A program made the position numbers and the translations under genes. Below the pieces are notes generated by a model. The model was given only the letters and a program-made list of their open reading frames with translations, made no database searches and was not told where the DNA came from. This document shows positions 1 to 11,854 of a stretch of 64,000 bases of DNA, piece after piece. This DNA comes from CAZMGY01 sp964565945 [NCBI: uncultured bacterium] (GTDB taxonomy: Bacteria > GCA-001730085): assembly GCA_964565945.1 (NCBI GenBank), contig CAZMGY010000021.1, positions 162,054-226,053 on the forward strand, read 5' to 3'. Each line of letters opens with the position of its first letter. The first letter of the stretch is position 1.

Positions 1-832
1 CTGTATCGACAACTCTAACACAAAACTCACCAAGCATCATCTCAGCATCAACAACATCTCGCGTCGTTCCAGGAATATCTGTCACAATCGCGCGATGCGT
101 TCGCAATAAACCATTCAATAAACTCGACTTACCAACATTGGGCTTACCAATTAAAACCAAGGAAAATCCCCGCCTCAGTCGTGCCGAACGCTCAAAACTT
201 TCCTCCAAAAATTTTAACTGAGCCACCAGGGGAGCCAATTGATCGTCAAAATGAGTTTGAGATAAAAAATCTATTTGCTCTTCGGAAAAATCGAGTTCGG
301 CTTCTAAATAAAGTAGTAATTGCTCTAAGTCATGTTTGATCGCATGAATACGTTCGGAAAACCCCCCTTTAATTTGCCGAACCGAACGCTCAATAGCGGT
401 TTGGCTGTGCGCATGAATCAGGTCAGCCACGGCTTCAGCCTGAGTTAAATCCTTTTTTCCCATCAAAAAAGCGCGCTGTGTGAATTCACCAGGATCAGCT
501 AAATGAGCCCCTAAGTCCACAGCTTGACGAATTACAAAATCCACAATCACAGGATTGCCATGACAACTTAACTCTACCACATCTTCACCAGTATAACTGC
601 GTGGAGCACGAAACACCGTGACAAGAATTTCATCCACCGTCACCTGAGAGGTAGAGGAGACCAGATAAGCCAAATGAACGGTATGAGAAGCCACCTCATC
701 AAGAGGAGTCGCTGTCGCTAAGCGCGTGATCGATTGAGTGATCGCCACAGCCTCTGGACCACTGATACGCACAACAGCTAAAGCACTATAAGCTATAGGA
801 GTTGCGGGAGCAATAATGGTTTTGTTAAACAT
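1..832 (-). CDS. mnmE: tRNA modification GTPase MnmE, 5' part (runs off window)
   Basis: This is the first 277 codons of MnmE, the GTPase that works with MnmG to make the 5-carboxymethylaminomethyl (or taurine-type) modification at the wobble uridine of certain tRNAs. The N-terminal folate-binding domain (start MFNKTIIAP, then the [15 protein letters not shown] segment), the start of the helical domain ([11 protein letters not shown]) and the G-domain P-loop ([12 protein letters not shown]) are all visible. The ORF is still open at base 1, just before the DTAG switch motif. The ATG at 832 directly abuts the TAG stop of yidC, so the two are translationally coupled. Its partner mnmG lies at 13256 on the other strand. 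Identification is secure; the 3' end is not in the window. Confidence 0.95.
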   Translation of the reverse strand, partial: MFNKTIIAPATPIAYSALAVVRISGPEAVAITQSITRLATATPLDEVASHTVHLAYLVSSTSQVTVDEILVTVFRAPRSYTGEDVVELSCHGNPVIVDFVIRQAVDLGAHLADPGEFTQRAFLMGKKDLTQAEAVADLIHAHSQTAIERSVRQIKGGFSERIHAIKHDLEQLLLYLEAELDFSEEQIDFLSQTHFDDQLAPLVAQLKFLEESFERSARLRRGFSLVLIGKPNVGKSSLLNGLLRTHRAIVTDIPGTTRDVVDAEMMLGEFCVRVVDT

Positions 833-2407
833 CTAAACCTTTTGCACAACTTTTTGATGAACAATCGAAACCACATTACTAATAAACCAATAAAGCACCA
901 AACCCGCGGGAAAATTCATAAATAAAAAAACCATCACCAAAGGTAAAAACATCATGATTTTTTTCTGTGCTGGATCAGTCATCGAGGGGGAAAGCCATTG
1001 TTGAATCAACATTGACCCACCCATAGCAATCGGCAACACATACGTTGGATCTTTAACCGATAAATCCTGAATCCAAAACAAGAAAGGGGCACCCCTTAGC
1101 TCAAAAGCTGACTGCAACAACCAAAACAAAGCTAAAAAAATTGGCATTTGCGCCAAAACAGGCAGACACCCCCCTATTGGATTTGCTTTATGTTCTTTGT
1201 ATAATTTCATCATTTCCATCTGTGCTTTCTGTGGATTATCTTTATTTTTTTCGCGCACAGCCGTAATATGGGGTTGTAGTTTTTGCATTTTCTTCATTGA
1301 TTTAAAACTTTTCTGCGATAGGGGAAACAGAGCTAATTTCGCCAAGAGCGTCAGCAAAATAATCGCAAAACCATAATTACCTGTTAGACCATAGAAAAAC
1401 TTAAGGATACTTAATAAAAATAAGCTGATCCCATTAAAAAAACCATACGAAACCACTTTTTCCAATTCATAGCCAACGCCACTAAGAGTCACACGATCTT
1501 TAGGGCCAATATAAAGTAGATATCGATCATGTACATCTTGCTTAGGATTAAGAATAACAGCCTTGCTTCTTAAACTAGCCCCTGGTGGATATTGGCCTTC
1601 ATTCAAATAGACTGTACTTAATTCCGACAACGGTTTCACCGCAAAAGCAAAGTATTTATTTTGAACAGCCACCCACTGCGGTGTTTCATACAAAATTTCA
1701 CGTGTTTGAATTTTTTTATGGTTTTCCACTTTAGCATTCGCAGTTTTTAAAACACTTAACTTTAAAAAGTTCTTATCTTTTTTAGTAATTAGCGAAGGAT
1801 CCCCCACCTGATCAGGAATATGTAAAGTATAACCATCTTGCAACGCTAGAACCTGCGAACCTTGATTGCTCAAAAATAAATCAAAGTCGATTACATAGTT
1901 ATCACGCAAACGATAGCGCTTTTTTACATAAAACCCATTACTAGCACGATACTCCATCACAACTTCATTCGATGTCGCCTGGGTGACAGTGAATAAGACG
2001 CGTGCCCATTGATCTGGCACATCAAAGGATAAATACCCCTTCTCTTGAGCCCTTGGCAAAATAAACTCGTTATCCTGCTCAGTATTTTGAAACTTTAATG
2101 AAACGGCCGAATAAAGACTACCTCCAATCGGATTTAAAGCCACCCGAATAAACTCATTTTTTAAATAGACCATATCAACCGCGGGGAGGGGTGCACTAAT
2201 CTTTTCCAAGGGATCTTGCACCACAACATCACCTGCAAGGCTCGGTTGCGTTTGCTTTTGTTCGGACGCCCTAGATGATTCCGTAGAGGCCCTCAATTGT
2301 TCTTGACGATATTGGTAAGCTTTGGGAAAAAAAGTTTTTTCAAGCGTAGACCATGACAAAAAAATAACCATTGATAGTATCACAGCCAAAATCAAACGTG
2401 GATTCAT
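833..2407 (-). CDS. yidC: Membrane protein insertase YidC (long, Gram-negative form)
   Basis: YidC inserts and folds inner-membrane proteins, alone or with SecYEG. The 524-residue product has an N-terminal membrane anchor (about residues 5-24), a large periplasmic beta domain (about 60-320), and a C-terminal 60KD_IMP core of transmembrane segments beginning near the YGFAIILLTLLAKLALFPLS stretch. The periplasmic domain is the mark of the Gram-negative version; Gram-positive YidC/SpoIIIJ proteins are about half this length. The start ATG (2407) overlaps the yidD stop in an ATGA, and its stop abuts mnmE. The gene is part of the minus-strand block rpmH-rnpA-yidD-yidC-mnmE found next to oriC in many bacteria. 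Confidence 0.96.
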   Translation of the reverse strand: MNPRLILAVILSMVIFLSWSTLEKTFFPKAYQYRQEQLRASTESSRASEQKQTQPSLAGDVVVQDPLEKISAPLPAVDMVYLKNEFIRVALNPIGGSLYSAVSLKFQNTEQDNEFILPRAQEKGYLSFDVPDQWARVLFTVTQATSNEVVMEYRASNGFYVKKRYRLRDNYVIDFDLFLSNQGSQVLALQDGYTLHIPDQVGDPSLITKKDKNFLKLSVLKTANAKVENHKKIQTREILYETPQWVAVQNKYFAFAVKPLSELSTVYLNEGQYPPGASLRSKAVILNPKQDVHDRYLLYIGPKDRVTLSGVGYELEKVVSYGFFNGISLFLLSILKFFYGLTGNYGFAIILLTLLAKLALFPLSQKSFKSMKKMQKLQPHITAVREKNKDNPQKAQMEMMKLYKEHKANPIGGCLPVLAQMPIFLALFWLLQSAFELRGAPFLFWIQDLSVKDPTYVLPIAMGGSMLIQQWLSPSMTDPAQKKIMMFLPLVMVFLFMNFPAGLVLYWFISNVVSIVHQKVVQKV

Positions 2408-2634
2408 AATGATGTTTCTCCTTTATGCACAACAGGATCAAACCCTCCAGGATGCCAAGGATGACACTTAACCAGCCTTCGCACAACTTTCACACTTCCC
2501 CGAATAGGTCCCCAATATTCGATAGCCTCTTTGGCGTACATTGAACAAGATGGATAAAAACGACAGTTATCTCCTAAAAAAGGCGCTAGAAGCCTTTGAT
2601 AAGCCTTGATTCCTATCAATAAAATCCAACGCAT
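2404..2634 (-). CDS. yidD: Membrane protein insertion efficiency factor YidD
   Basis: A 76-residue YidD (DUF37) protein thought to assist YidC-dependent membrane insertion at the inner face of the membrane. The family signature is clear: a short N-terminal amphipathic helix (IKAYQRLLAPFLG), the CRFYPSCSMYAKEAIE cysteine motif, and the C-terminal KCHPWHPGGFDPV motif. It overlaps yidC by four bases (ATGA) and starts three bases after the rnpA stop, so it is translationally coupled on both sides. Length and motifs are typical. Confidence 0.95.
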   Translation of the reverse strand: MRWILLIGIKAYQRLLAPFLGDNCRFYPSCSMYAKEAIEYWGPIRGSVKVVRRLVKCHPWHPGGFDPVVHKGETSL

Positions 2635-2637
2635 CCC

Positions 2638-2988
2638 TTACACATCTCCCAACAAGCAACTTTTATGCAGGAGATTTTCAAAATCTTGCTTTAACTGCTG
2701 GCCTGTTGCTCGTAATGCGGACGGTTTGGCATTAATCACAATCCAAGCCTCGGGTCGTAACGTATTTTTTTTTAATCGAAACGCCTCTCGATAGTGTCTT
2801 TTAATCCGTGAACGCACCACAGCTTTGCCAACCTTACGTGAAACGGTAATCCCTAATTGAGGGGGTACATCTTTGGACATCAGATACATAAACGCATATT
2901 GCCCCTCATACTTAACACCTTGTTGATAAATAACTTGAAAATCAGTGCGTCGACAAATGCGATTTTTCTTAGAAAAAGAAAAATCCAT
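2638..2988 (-). CDS. rnpA: Ribonuclease P protein component
   Basis: The 116-residue basic protein subunit of RNase P, which with its RNA trims the 5' leader of pre-tRNAs. The family core motif is present in the form KAVVRSRIKRHYREAFR (about residues 54-70), preceded by the GITVSRKVG strand. The ATG shares its A with the TAA stop of rpmH (TAATG), a tight coupling. The RNase P RNA gene itself was not seen in this window. Identification rests on motif, length and its fixed place between rpmH and yidD. Confidence 0.95.
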   Translation of the reverse strand: MDFSFSKKNRICRRTDFQVIYQQGVKYEGQYAFMYLMSKDVPPQLGITVSRKVGKAVVRSRIKRHYREAFRLKKNTLRPEAWIVINAKPSALRATGQQLKQDFENLLHKSCLLGDV

Positions 2989-3125
2989 TAACCAACTCCT
3001 AAGACTTTGTTTCCTTTAGCCCTTTGACGCTTAATAATCGCACGACCACTACGAGTTGACATACGTTTTAAAAAACCGTGCTTTTTATGACGACGACGGT
3101 TCGATGGTTGATATGTTCTCTTCAT
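2988..3125 (-). CDS. rpmH: 50S ribosomal protein L34
   Basis: A 45-codon gene for the small, very basic ribosomal protein L34 of the large subunit. Read on the minus strand it begins [18 protein letters not shown] and ends GNKVLGVG, matching the near-invariant L34 sequence almost throughout. The TAA stop at 2988-2990 overlaps the rnpA start. A good promoter lies just upstream (3161-3189). It heads the rpmH-rnpA-yidD-yidC-mnmE operon. Confidence 0.97.
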   Translation of the reverse strand: MKRTYQPSNRRRHKKHGFLKRMSTRSGRAIIKRQRAKGNKVLGVG

Positions 3126-3160
3126 AATACAAAACTCCAAAATCTTCAGATAAAAAGATC

Positions 3161-3189
3161 ATTCTATACGTATTACCTATAAATGTCCA
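3161..3189 (-). promoter_or_regulatory. Predicted sigma-70-type promoter of the rpmH operon
   Basis: On the minus strand a TGGACA -35 element (3184-3189) is separated by exactly 17 bases from a TAGAAT -10 element (3161-3166), about 35 bases upstream of the rpmH ATG. It sits in the short gap between fur and rpmH, so the operon probably has its own promoter in addition to any read-through from fur. Prediction from sequence only. Confidence 0.55.
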
Positions 3190-3197
3190 GGTCTTTT

Positions 3198-3653
3198 CTA
3201 AGATTGACACTTAGAACAAATCCCATACAGTTCCATTTTATGATGTTGAGGCTTATAGCCATATCTAACAAATACCTTAACCTGCATTTGCTCGATTTCT
3301 GGCTGACAAAATTCAATGCACTCAGAACATATTGTGCAAATCAAATGGTCATGATGGGGATGATTGTAAAGATGTTCATAACGTGTGACGCCATCATTAA
3401 ACTTAAGTTCCGCACATAAGCCACTTTCGCATAAGAGTTTAAGTGTGCGATAGACCGTGGTGTAACCGATCGAAGTATCTGCCTTTTTGGCTAACCGATA
3501 AACTTCTTCCGAGGTGACATGCCGATGCAAACCGAAAAAAACATTCATAATCACATCTCTTTTACGGCTCTTCTTCAGCTTTTTTTGCTGCAAAAACCGT
3601 TGAAGAATCGCATATTCTTCCTGATGGTCATCTAATCCCTCCCTAGCACTCAT
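3198..3653 (-). CDS. Fur-family metal- or peroxide-responsive transcriptional regulator
   Basis: A 151-residue Fur-superfamily repressor. An N-terminal winged helix (about residues 20-90, including TSIGYTTVYRTLKLLCESGL) is followed by the dimerisation domain with the metal-binding HPHHDHLIC segment and two CxxC pairs (CTICSEC and CSKC near the C-terminus). The CxxC pairs suggest a structural zinc as in Fur, PerR and Zur; the sequence alone does not tell which metal or oxidant is sensed. It is transcribed toward rpmH with a 72-base gap. The start MSAREG follows a GAGAGG-type ribosome site. No clear Fur box was recognised in the window. Confidence 0.9.
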   Translation of the reverse strand: MSAREGLDDHQEEYAILQRFLQQKKLKKSRKRDVIMNVFFGLHRHVTSEEVYRLAKKADTSIGYTTVYRTLKLLCESGLCAELKFNDGVTRYEHLYNHPHHDHLICTICSECIEFCQPEIEQMQVKVFVRYGYKPQHHKMELYGICSKCQS

Positions 3654-3957
3654 AACCCCAAACCTCTCAAGTTAAGTTACCTTAATTTTATCACAGTTCA
3701 GGTTCGCCCTCAACAGAGCACCTCTCGCATAATTAAGAAGTTTTCGTCGATCAAACATAAAAATCCCCTTGTTAGCCCCGCTTTCGGGGGCTATAATACC
3801 CCCCTGAGGTTTATGTGTGTATACACCGTAGATAACTAGATCAACCCAAACACATAAATTATTTAATATATTAGACTCACCTATTCACACAGCCACTCAG
3901 GAAGACACGATAGATATTGGGGATGAGTTCAGTACAGATAGGGATAAATCGGATTTA
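3654..3957. other. Intergenic region between fur and dnaA: dnaA leader and possible upstream origin part
   Basis: This divergent gap has no gene. It holds the predicted dnaA promoter with a GC-rich inverted repeat in its spacer. Downstream are a GTGTATACAC palindrome (3817-3826), a wide inverted repeat TTTATGTGT (3810-3818)/ACACATAAA (3850-3858), and two sites one mismatch from the DnaA box: TGTGTATAC (3816-3824) and CTATTCACA (3881-3889). A 28-base AT-only or nearly AT-only stretch lies around 3853-3875. Together these suggest DnaA autoregulation and possibly a bipartite origin with the stronger cluster behind dnaA. Confidence 0.5.
3769..3797 (+). promoter_or_regulatory. Predicted dnaA promoter with inverted repeat in the spacer
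   Basis: A TTGTTA -35 (3769-3774) is followed after 17 bases by a perfect TATAAT -10 (3792-3797). The spacer is filled by a GC-rich inverted repeat, TAGCCCCG / CGGGG(G)CTA (3773-3793), which could be a regulator site or form a hairpin. Transcription would give a dnaA leader of about 150 bases. The repeat is not followed by a T-run on the plus strand, so it is unlikely to be a terminator in that direction. Confidence 0.5.
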
Positions 3958-5298
3958 ATGTTAACAATAGACTTAAAAGAAAAGCTTAAAGCGCATATCG
4001 GTCAAATAGCCTTTTCCACTTGGTTTCAAGCCTTAGACATCAAAGAAACAGCACGAGATACCTGGATCATTTGGACCCCTAACACCTTTTATAAACAAAA
4101 AATCGAACAGCAGTTTCAAGGTGCCATCAGAGAGCTTGAGCATAAATTTTCCTGCCACATTGATGTGCAAATCAAAACCAAGCACAGTTCTACACCAAGC
4201 GGTTCATCCACCATGGACCCCATACCCCCTAAACCGCTAGTTCAAACCCAAGCTCCATTGCCGACACCAGTTCCCTCATCATTCACAGCCCAAAGCAAAT
4301 TCTCCTTCGATAATTTCATCGTAGGTCCCAATAACACCTTCGCTCATGCTATTGCTTCGGCTGTAGCAAGCTCACCAGGCATCAGCTACAATCCTTTTTT
4401 CATTTATAGTCCCGTGGGTTTGGGTAAAACACATATCATGCAAGCCATTGCCATGAGCATTCAACAAAATCATCCTCATTACAAAATCATGTATCTTTCC
4501 ACCGAAAAGTTCACCAATGAGTTGATTTCAGCTCTACAAAATAAGACGATAGCGCAATTCCGAACAAAATACCGAACCCTTGATATTCTCTTGATTGATG
4601 ATATCCAATTCATTTCTGGCAAAGAACGTACCCAAGAAGAATTTTTCCATACATTTAATCAACTCTATAATGAAAACAAACAAATTGTCCTCAGTTCGGA
4701 TCATCCCCCCACAGAAATACCACAACTAACAGACCGCTTAGTCTCCCGTTTTGAATGCGGCATCATCGCAGATATTCAACCACCGGATTTTGAAACACGC
4801 GTGGCCATCTTACAAAAAAAAGCCGAGAATATTCAAATGCCCGTGGCCAAAGATATTCTTCAATACATTGCCACACACTTCACATCGAATATTCGCGAAC
4901 TAGAAGGAGCCCTCTTGCGCATTGTCGCCTTAAGCACCTTTCAATCGACAAGTATTACCCTCGATATGGCTCAGAAGTTATTCCATCCGCAACAACAACC
5001 GACAATGACACGGCTGACCCAAGAATTAATTCAAAAGGTTACATGTGAACATTTTCATATCACCATCGAAAACCTTAAGTCAGCCAAGAGGAATAAAATG
5101 TTTGTACTACCACGCCAAATTGCCATGTATTTGTGTCGCGAGCTCACGGAGTACTCTTTCTCCGAAATAGGATCCTCTTTCGGGGGCAAAGATCACACAA
5201 CCATTATGCATGCCTATGACAAAATTAAACGCAAGGCAACCACCGATGAAAAACTTCAATATACGCTGCAAGAACTTAAAGAAAAAATACGTGGATAA
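3958..5298 (+). CDS. dnaA: Chromosomal replication initiator protein DnaA
   Basis: DnaA binds the DnaA boxes at oriC and melts the origin. The 446-residue protein shows domain I (about 1-85), a short proline/serine-rich linker (about 85-110), the AAA+ domain with Walker A GLGKTH and Walker B ILLIDDIQFI, sensor and arginine motifs, and the C-terminal DNA-binding domain with the signature FGGKDHTTIMHAYDKI. Length is at the short end of the family because domain II is brief. The ATG at 3958 has no strong ribosome site. The stop codon lies inside the first DnaA-box-like sequence of the downstream cluster. The order dnaA-dnaN-gyrB-gyrA is the usual origin arrangement. Confidence 0.98.
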   Translation: MLTIDLKEKLKAHIGQIAFSTWFQALDIKETARDTWIIWTPNTFYKQKIEQQFQGAIRELEHKFSCHIDVQIKTKHSSTPSGSSTMDPIPPKPLVQTQAPLPTPVPSSFTAQSKFSFDNFIVGPNNTFAHAIASAVASSPGISYNPFFIYSPVGLGKTHIMQAIAMSIQQNHPHYKIMYLSTEKFTNELISALQNKTIAQFRTKYRTLDILLIDDIQFISGKERTQEEFFHTFNQLYNENKQIVLSSDHPPTEIPQLTDRLVSRFECGIIADIQPPDFETRVAILQKKAENIQMPVAKDILQYIATHFTSNIRELEGALLRIVALSTFQSTSITLDMAQKLFHPQQQPTMTRLTQELIQKVTCEHFHITIENLKSAKRNKMFVLPRQIAMYLCRELTEYSFSEIGSSFGGKDHTTIMHAYDKIKRKATTDEKLQYTLQELKEKIRG

Positions 5299-5464
5299 GG
5301 GGAGGGTGGAGTGTGGATAACTCGAGGGCGAACCGACACTTATCCCCAAGAGGAATTCATAGTGCCTGTTATCCACACTCACTCCCACTTTATCCACATA
5401 CACAAATCACAGGATTACAATTTTATAAATCGTTTACAATAAAAACGTTACAAAGATATCCACA
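5290..5464. other. Probable replication origin (oriC): DnaA-box cluster with AT-rich element
   Basis: The dnaA-dnaN gap holds three perfect DnaA boxes: TGTGGATAA at 5312-5320 and TTATCCACA at 5369-5377 and 5390-5398. Three one-mismatch sites lie at 5290-5298, 5340-5348 and 5456-5464. The first two of all sites face one way and the rest face the other, giving an inward-facing arrangement. An AT-rich stretch with little G+C follows (about 5405-5455), suitable as the unwinding element. The dnaA-dnaN position is the commonest place for bacterial oriC. A GC-skew switch would be the confirming computation. Confidence 0.8.
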
Positions 5465-5524
5465 TTTTTCACGTGCATATGATAGATGATGACTAGATTT
5501 AATAAGTAAAGAAAGGATTAACCT

Positions 5525-6619
5525 ATGGAATTCGAATGCTCAAAAAATGCGTTACTCAAATCTCTCAACATAATTTCTAATGTTGTGAACGATCGACAAA
5601 CGATTCCTATTTTGTCGAATGTCCTCTTAGAAACCCAGGGACAAAATAAAGTTATTTTATCGGCAACAGATCTTAAGGTGAGTGTTGAATCTCAATTAGA
5701 TTCTCAAGTGATCACCGCAGGAAGTATGACGGTTCCTGCCAAAAGATTTGTTCAAATTATCAAAGAATTGCCTGATGCACCCGTCAAGTTTTCGAAACAT
5801 GCTCAAAATCACGTACTTATCGAATGTTTGCAAAGTCAATTTAAAATTATTGGGCTTCCCAAAGAAGAGTTCCCCCATATTTCTTTTTTTGAAGACAATG
5901 CATTTCAAATTCTTCAAAAAGATCTTAAAGATGCGATCAAAAAAGTAATTATTTCTATTTCGCCTGATACCACGCGTCATATTTTGAATGGGGTTTACTT
6001 TCAATTCTCTCAAGGGGAAATTGTTTTGGTAGCAACGGATGGTCGCCGCTTATCGCATGTTAGGCTTGCGGTGGATATTCAAATGGATGGGGATAAAAGT
6101 GTGATTATTCCTGGGAAGATGTCTTTGGAATTATTACGCACTTTAGGCGAAGATGAGCATGTGAATGTGGGGGTTGGCGACAAAGAAATTGTTTTCGATT
6201 TTGGACATGTGCGCTATATGAGTCAGCTAATTGATGGCAAGTATCCTAACTTTGAACAAGTGATTCCCAAAGAGGTAAAACATCAGATTCAGTTAAATAG
6301 AGAGCAGTTTATTGGGGCTATTCGTCGATCCGCTGTATTAGTCGATCAAAAATTGAATCGCATCAAGTTAGAGTTATTGGAGAACAAGTGTGTGTTGACA
6401 ACCAAAACGCCTGAACTTGGGGAGTCGGAAGAAATCTTGGATGTGCCTTACCAGGGGGAGTCTATTACCGTGGGGTTTGCGCCAAACTATTTGCTTGATG
6501 GTTTGAAGGTGATAGATGCGGATGAGGTAACGATCGGTCTCACTGACGGTGGTAAAGCGGGGATCATTAAGGCCGATGAGCAATTTTTGTATGTGATTAT
6601 GCCGATGAGGTTAATGTAA
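5525..6619 (+). CDS. dnaN: DNA polymerase III beta subunit (sliding clamp)
   Basis: The ring-shaped clamp that tethers the replicative polymerase to DNA. The 364-residue length is typical of the family and fits three repeated clamp domains; the segments VPAKRFVQIIKELPD, ATDGRRLSHVRL and the terminal YVIMPMRLM match conserved clamp regions. The ATG at 5525 has a good AAAGGA ribosome site. It lies directly behind the DnaA-box cluster and six bases ahead of the small DciA-like gene, so dnaN, the DciA-like gene and gyrB probably form one transcript. Confidence 0.97.
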   Translation: MEFECSKNALLKSLNIISNVVNDRQTIPILSNVLLETQGQNKVILSATDLKVSVESQLDSQVITAGSMTVPAKRFVQIIKELPDAPVKFSKHAQNHVLIECLQSQFKIIGLPKEEFPHISFFEDNAFQILQKDLKDAIKKVIISISPDTTRHILNGVYFQFSQGEIVLVATDGRRLSHVRLAVDIQMDGDKSVIIPGKMSLELLRTLGEDEHVNVGVGDKEIVFDFGHVRYMSQLIDGKYPNFEQVIPKEVKHQIQLNREQFIGAIRRSAVLVDQKLNRIKLELLENKCVLTTKTPELGESEEILDVPYQGESITVGFAPNYLLDGLKVIDADEVTIGLTDGGKAGIIKADEQFLYVIMPMRLM

Positions 6620-6625
6620 GGCCTT

Positions 6626-9342
<2,717 letters not shown>

Positions 9343-9379
9343 TAAAAAAGTAAAGCTATAAAGATAAAGGTTGGTCCTC

Positions 9380-11854
9380 ATGCGTGATGTTGTTGAAGGA
9401 AAAATTGTCAGTCGCGATATTGAAGAAGAAATGAAAACCTCTTACACCACCTATGCGATGAGTGTGATTATTTCTCGTGCTTTACCAGATACGCGTGATG
9501 GCTTGAAGCCTTCGCAAAGACGTATTTTGTATGCGATGAAAGAATTAGGGTTAGAGCCGAATAAAAAGCATCGTAAATGTGCCAAAATTGCTGGTGATAC
9601 ATCGGGTAACTATCATCCTCATGGTGAGCAGGTTATTTATCCTACTTTGGTAAGAATGGCGCAAGATTTTAGTTTGCGTTACATGTTGGTGGATGGACAG
9701 GGCAACTTTGGTTCGATTGATGGTGACCCTCCTGCGGCCATGCGTTACACTGAAGCTCGTATGCAGCATTCTGCTCAATTCATGATGGAAGATATCGACA
9801 AAAGGACGGTTGATTTTGTTCTTAATTACGATGAAACCCTGAAAGAGCCCTCTGTTTTACCTAGTAAGTTTCCTAACTTATTATGCAATGGATCGACTGG
9901 GATTGCGGTTGGGATGGCCACTAATATGCCACCACACAATATCCAAAATGTATCTGCCTGTATCAATATGTTGATTGATAACCCGCAGGTGACTATTCTT
10001 GAACTAATTGATCTCATGCAAGGACCTGACTTCCCTACTGGTGGGGTGATTTGTGGACGTTCGGGGATTCATTTGGCTTATAATACTGGCAAAGGTGTGA
10101 TTAAAATTCGTGCCCGTGTTCACGAAGAAGAAATGAAGGGCAATAAAACGCGTCTGGTAATTACAGAGATTCCTTATCAAGTGAACAAATCTAACTTGAT
10201 TGAAAGCATTGTGTCGTTGGTTCAAAATAAAGTAATGACAAGTATTGCCGATATTCGTGATGAGTCAGACAAAGATGGCTTACGTTTGGTTATTGAATTG
10301 AAACGTGATGAAAATCCAGAAGTTGCGCTTAATCAATTGTATAAGCATACACAAATGCAAATATCTTACGGGATTAATATGTTGGCCTTGGTTAATAATC
10401 GTCCCAAGTTATTGAACCTTAAAGAATTATTAGCCACTTACGTTAAGCATCGCAAAGATATTATAATTCGACGCACGAAATTCGAATTAGATAAAGCCGA
10501 GCGTCGTGCCCACATTTTAGAAGGTTTACGTATTGCCTTAGATCATATTGATGAGATTATCGAGTTGATTCGCTCGTCGAAAACAAGCACTGAAGCCAAG
10601 GCTGGTTTAATGGGTAAGTTTGAACTGTCCGAGATACAAGCGCAAGCGATTCTCGAAATGCAGTTGCAGCGTCTCACTGGTTTAGAGCGTAAAAAAATTG
10701 AAAATGAGTATCAAGAATTACTCAAACTGATTGCTAAAATTAAAGCTATTTTGGCCAGTGAAGAGAAGATTTTTAAAATCATTAAAGATGAGCTCGATGA
10801 AGTGGTTAAGAAGCTTGGTGACGAACGTCGCACCGATATTGTTGAAGATGATTCTGATATTGCCATTGAAGACTTGATTCCTTCCGAGGATATGGTGGTG
10901 ACTATTACACATACTGGATATGTGAAAGCTATGCCAACTTCGACCTATCGTAAACAAAATCGTGGTGGGCGTGGCGTAACAGGTATGGGAACTGGTGAAG
11001 AGGATTTTGTTCAAGATATGTTTATTGCCAATTCGCATGATTACCTTATGTTCTTTACTAACTTAGGAAAAGTGTATTGGCAAAAAGTCTATCAGCTTCC
11101 TCAGGGAAGTCGGATCGCTAAAGGAAAAGCTATTGTGAATCTTTTGAATCTCAGTGAAGATGAAAAAGTTCAAGCGTATATGCCGATCAAGGAGTTTAAA
11201 GAAAATGAACATCTTGTCTTTGCTTCGAAAAAAGGTTTGATCAAAAAAAGTAAACTGACCGCTTATTCGCGACCACGGAGCAATGGAATTATTGCTTTAA
11301 CGATTGAGGAAGGTGATGAGTTGATTGATGTGATGCGTAGCAATGGGGAGCAAGAGATTTTAATTGCGACCCATGAAGGAATGGCTGTTCGCTTTAAAGA
11401 AAGTGATGTGCGGGTGATGGGACGAAGTGCCAAAGGTGTTCGTGCGATCAAACTTAAAAAAGATAATGATTACGTTGTGGGTATGGTTGTGCTTGATCAC
11501 GATATGGCTATTCTAACGGTGTCTCAAAACGGTTATTGCAAAAAAACCAATATCGAACAGTATCGTTTACAGAACAGGGGAGGTTCTGGCATTATTAATA
11601 TCAAAACCGTTCCCAAAATTGGCAAAGTGGTGGCGATCAAAGCTGTGCACAACAAGGATGATATAATGGTGATAACCGTGAATAGCATGATTATTCGTTA
11701 TACCGTAACTTCCATTCGTGCTGCTGGGCGAAACACTCAAGGTGTGAAGGCGATTAAGCTCAAAGAAAAAGACTTGGTGGCTTCTGTCGCACATGTGATT
11801 AACGAGGGAAAAGAAGACGAAATTGCTGAAATCGTTGAGGAGAATGCGGAATAA
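9380..11854 (+). CDS. gyrA: DNA gyrase subunit A
   Basis: The DNA breakage-reunion subunit of gyrase. The active-site region is intact: GLKPSQRRILYAM near the start, then the quinolone-region GDTSGNYHPHGEQ and the catalytic tyrosine in AAMRYTEARM. The C-terminal half has the beta-pinwheel with a GyrA-box-type QNRGGRGVTGM motif, which distinguishes it from ParC. A TTG at 9371 opens the frame, but the AAAGG site (9366-9370) fits the ATG at 9380. The TAA stop shares its last A with the ndk ATG (TAATG). No separate parC/parE is present in the window. Confidence 0.97.
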   Translation: MRDVVEGKIVSRDIEEEMKTSYTTYAMSVIISRALPDTRDGLKPSQRRILYAMKELGLEPNKKHRKCAKIAGDTSGNYHPHGEQVIYPTLVRMAQDFSLRYMLVDGQGNFGSIDGDPPAAMRYTEARMQHSAQFMMEDIDKRTVDFVLNYDETLKEPSVLPSKFPNLLCNGSTGIAVGMATNMPPHNIQNVSACINMLIDNPQVTILELIDLMQGPDFPTGGVICGRSGIHLAYNTGKGVIKIRARVHEEEMKGNKTRLVITEIPYQVNKSNLIESIVSLVQNKVMTSIADIRDESDKDGLRLVIELKRDENPEVALNQLYKHTQMQISYGINMLALVNNRPKLLNLKELLATYVKHRKDIIIRRTKFELDKAERRAHILEGLRIALDHIDEIIELIRSSKTSTEAKAGLMGKFELSEIQAQAILEMQLQRLTGLERKKIENEYQELLKLIAKIKAILASEEKIFKIIKDELDEVVKKLGDERRTDIVEDDSDIAIEDLIPSEDMVVTITHTGYVKAMPTSTYRKQNRGGRGVTGMGTGEEDFVQDMFIANSHDYLMFFTNLGKVYWQKVYQLPQGSRIAKGKAIVNLLNLSEDEKVQAYMPIKEFKENEHLVFASKKGLIKKSKLTAYSRPRSNGIIALTIEEGDELIDVMRSNGEQEILIATHEGMAVRFKESDVRVMGRSAKGVRAIKLKKDNDYVVGMVVLDHDMAILTVSQNGYCKKTNIEQYRLQNRGGSGIINIKTVPKIGKVVAIKAVHNKDDIMVITVNSMIIRYTVTSIRAAGRNTQGVKAIKLKEKDLVASVAHVINEGKEDEIAEIVEENAE

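Noticed and set aside
5464-5480. A TTTCACGTG sequence resembling half of a parS site upstream of dnaN
   Set aside because: Only one half matches the TGTTTCACGTGAAACA palindrome; the other half reads CATATG. No other good parS-like site was found to support it.
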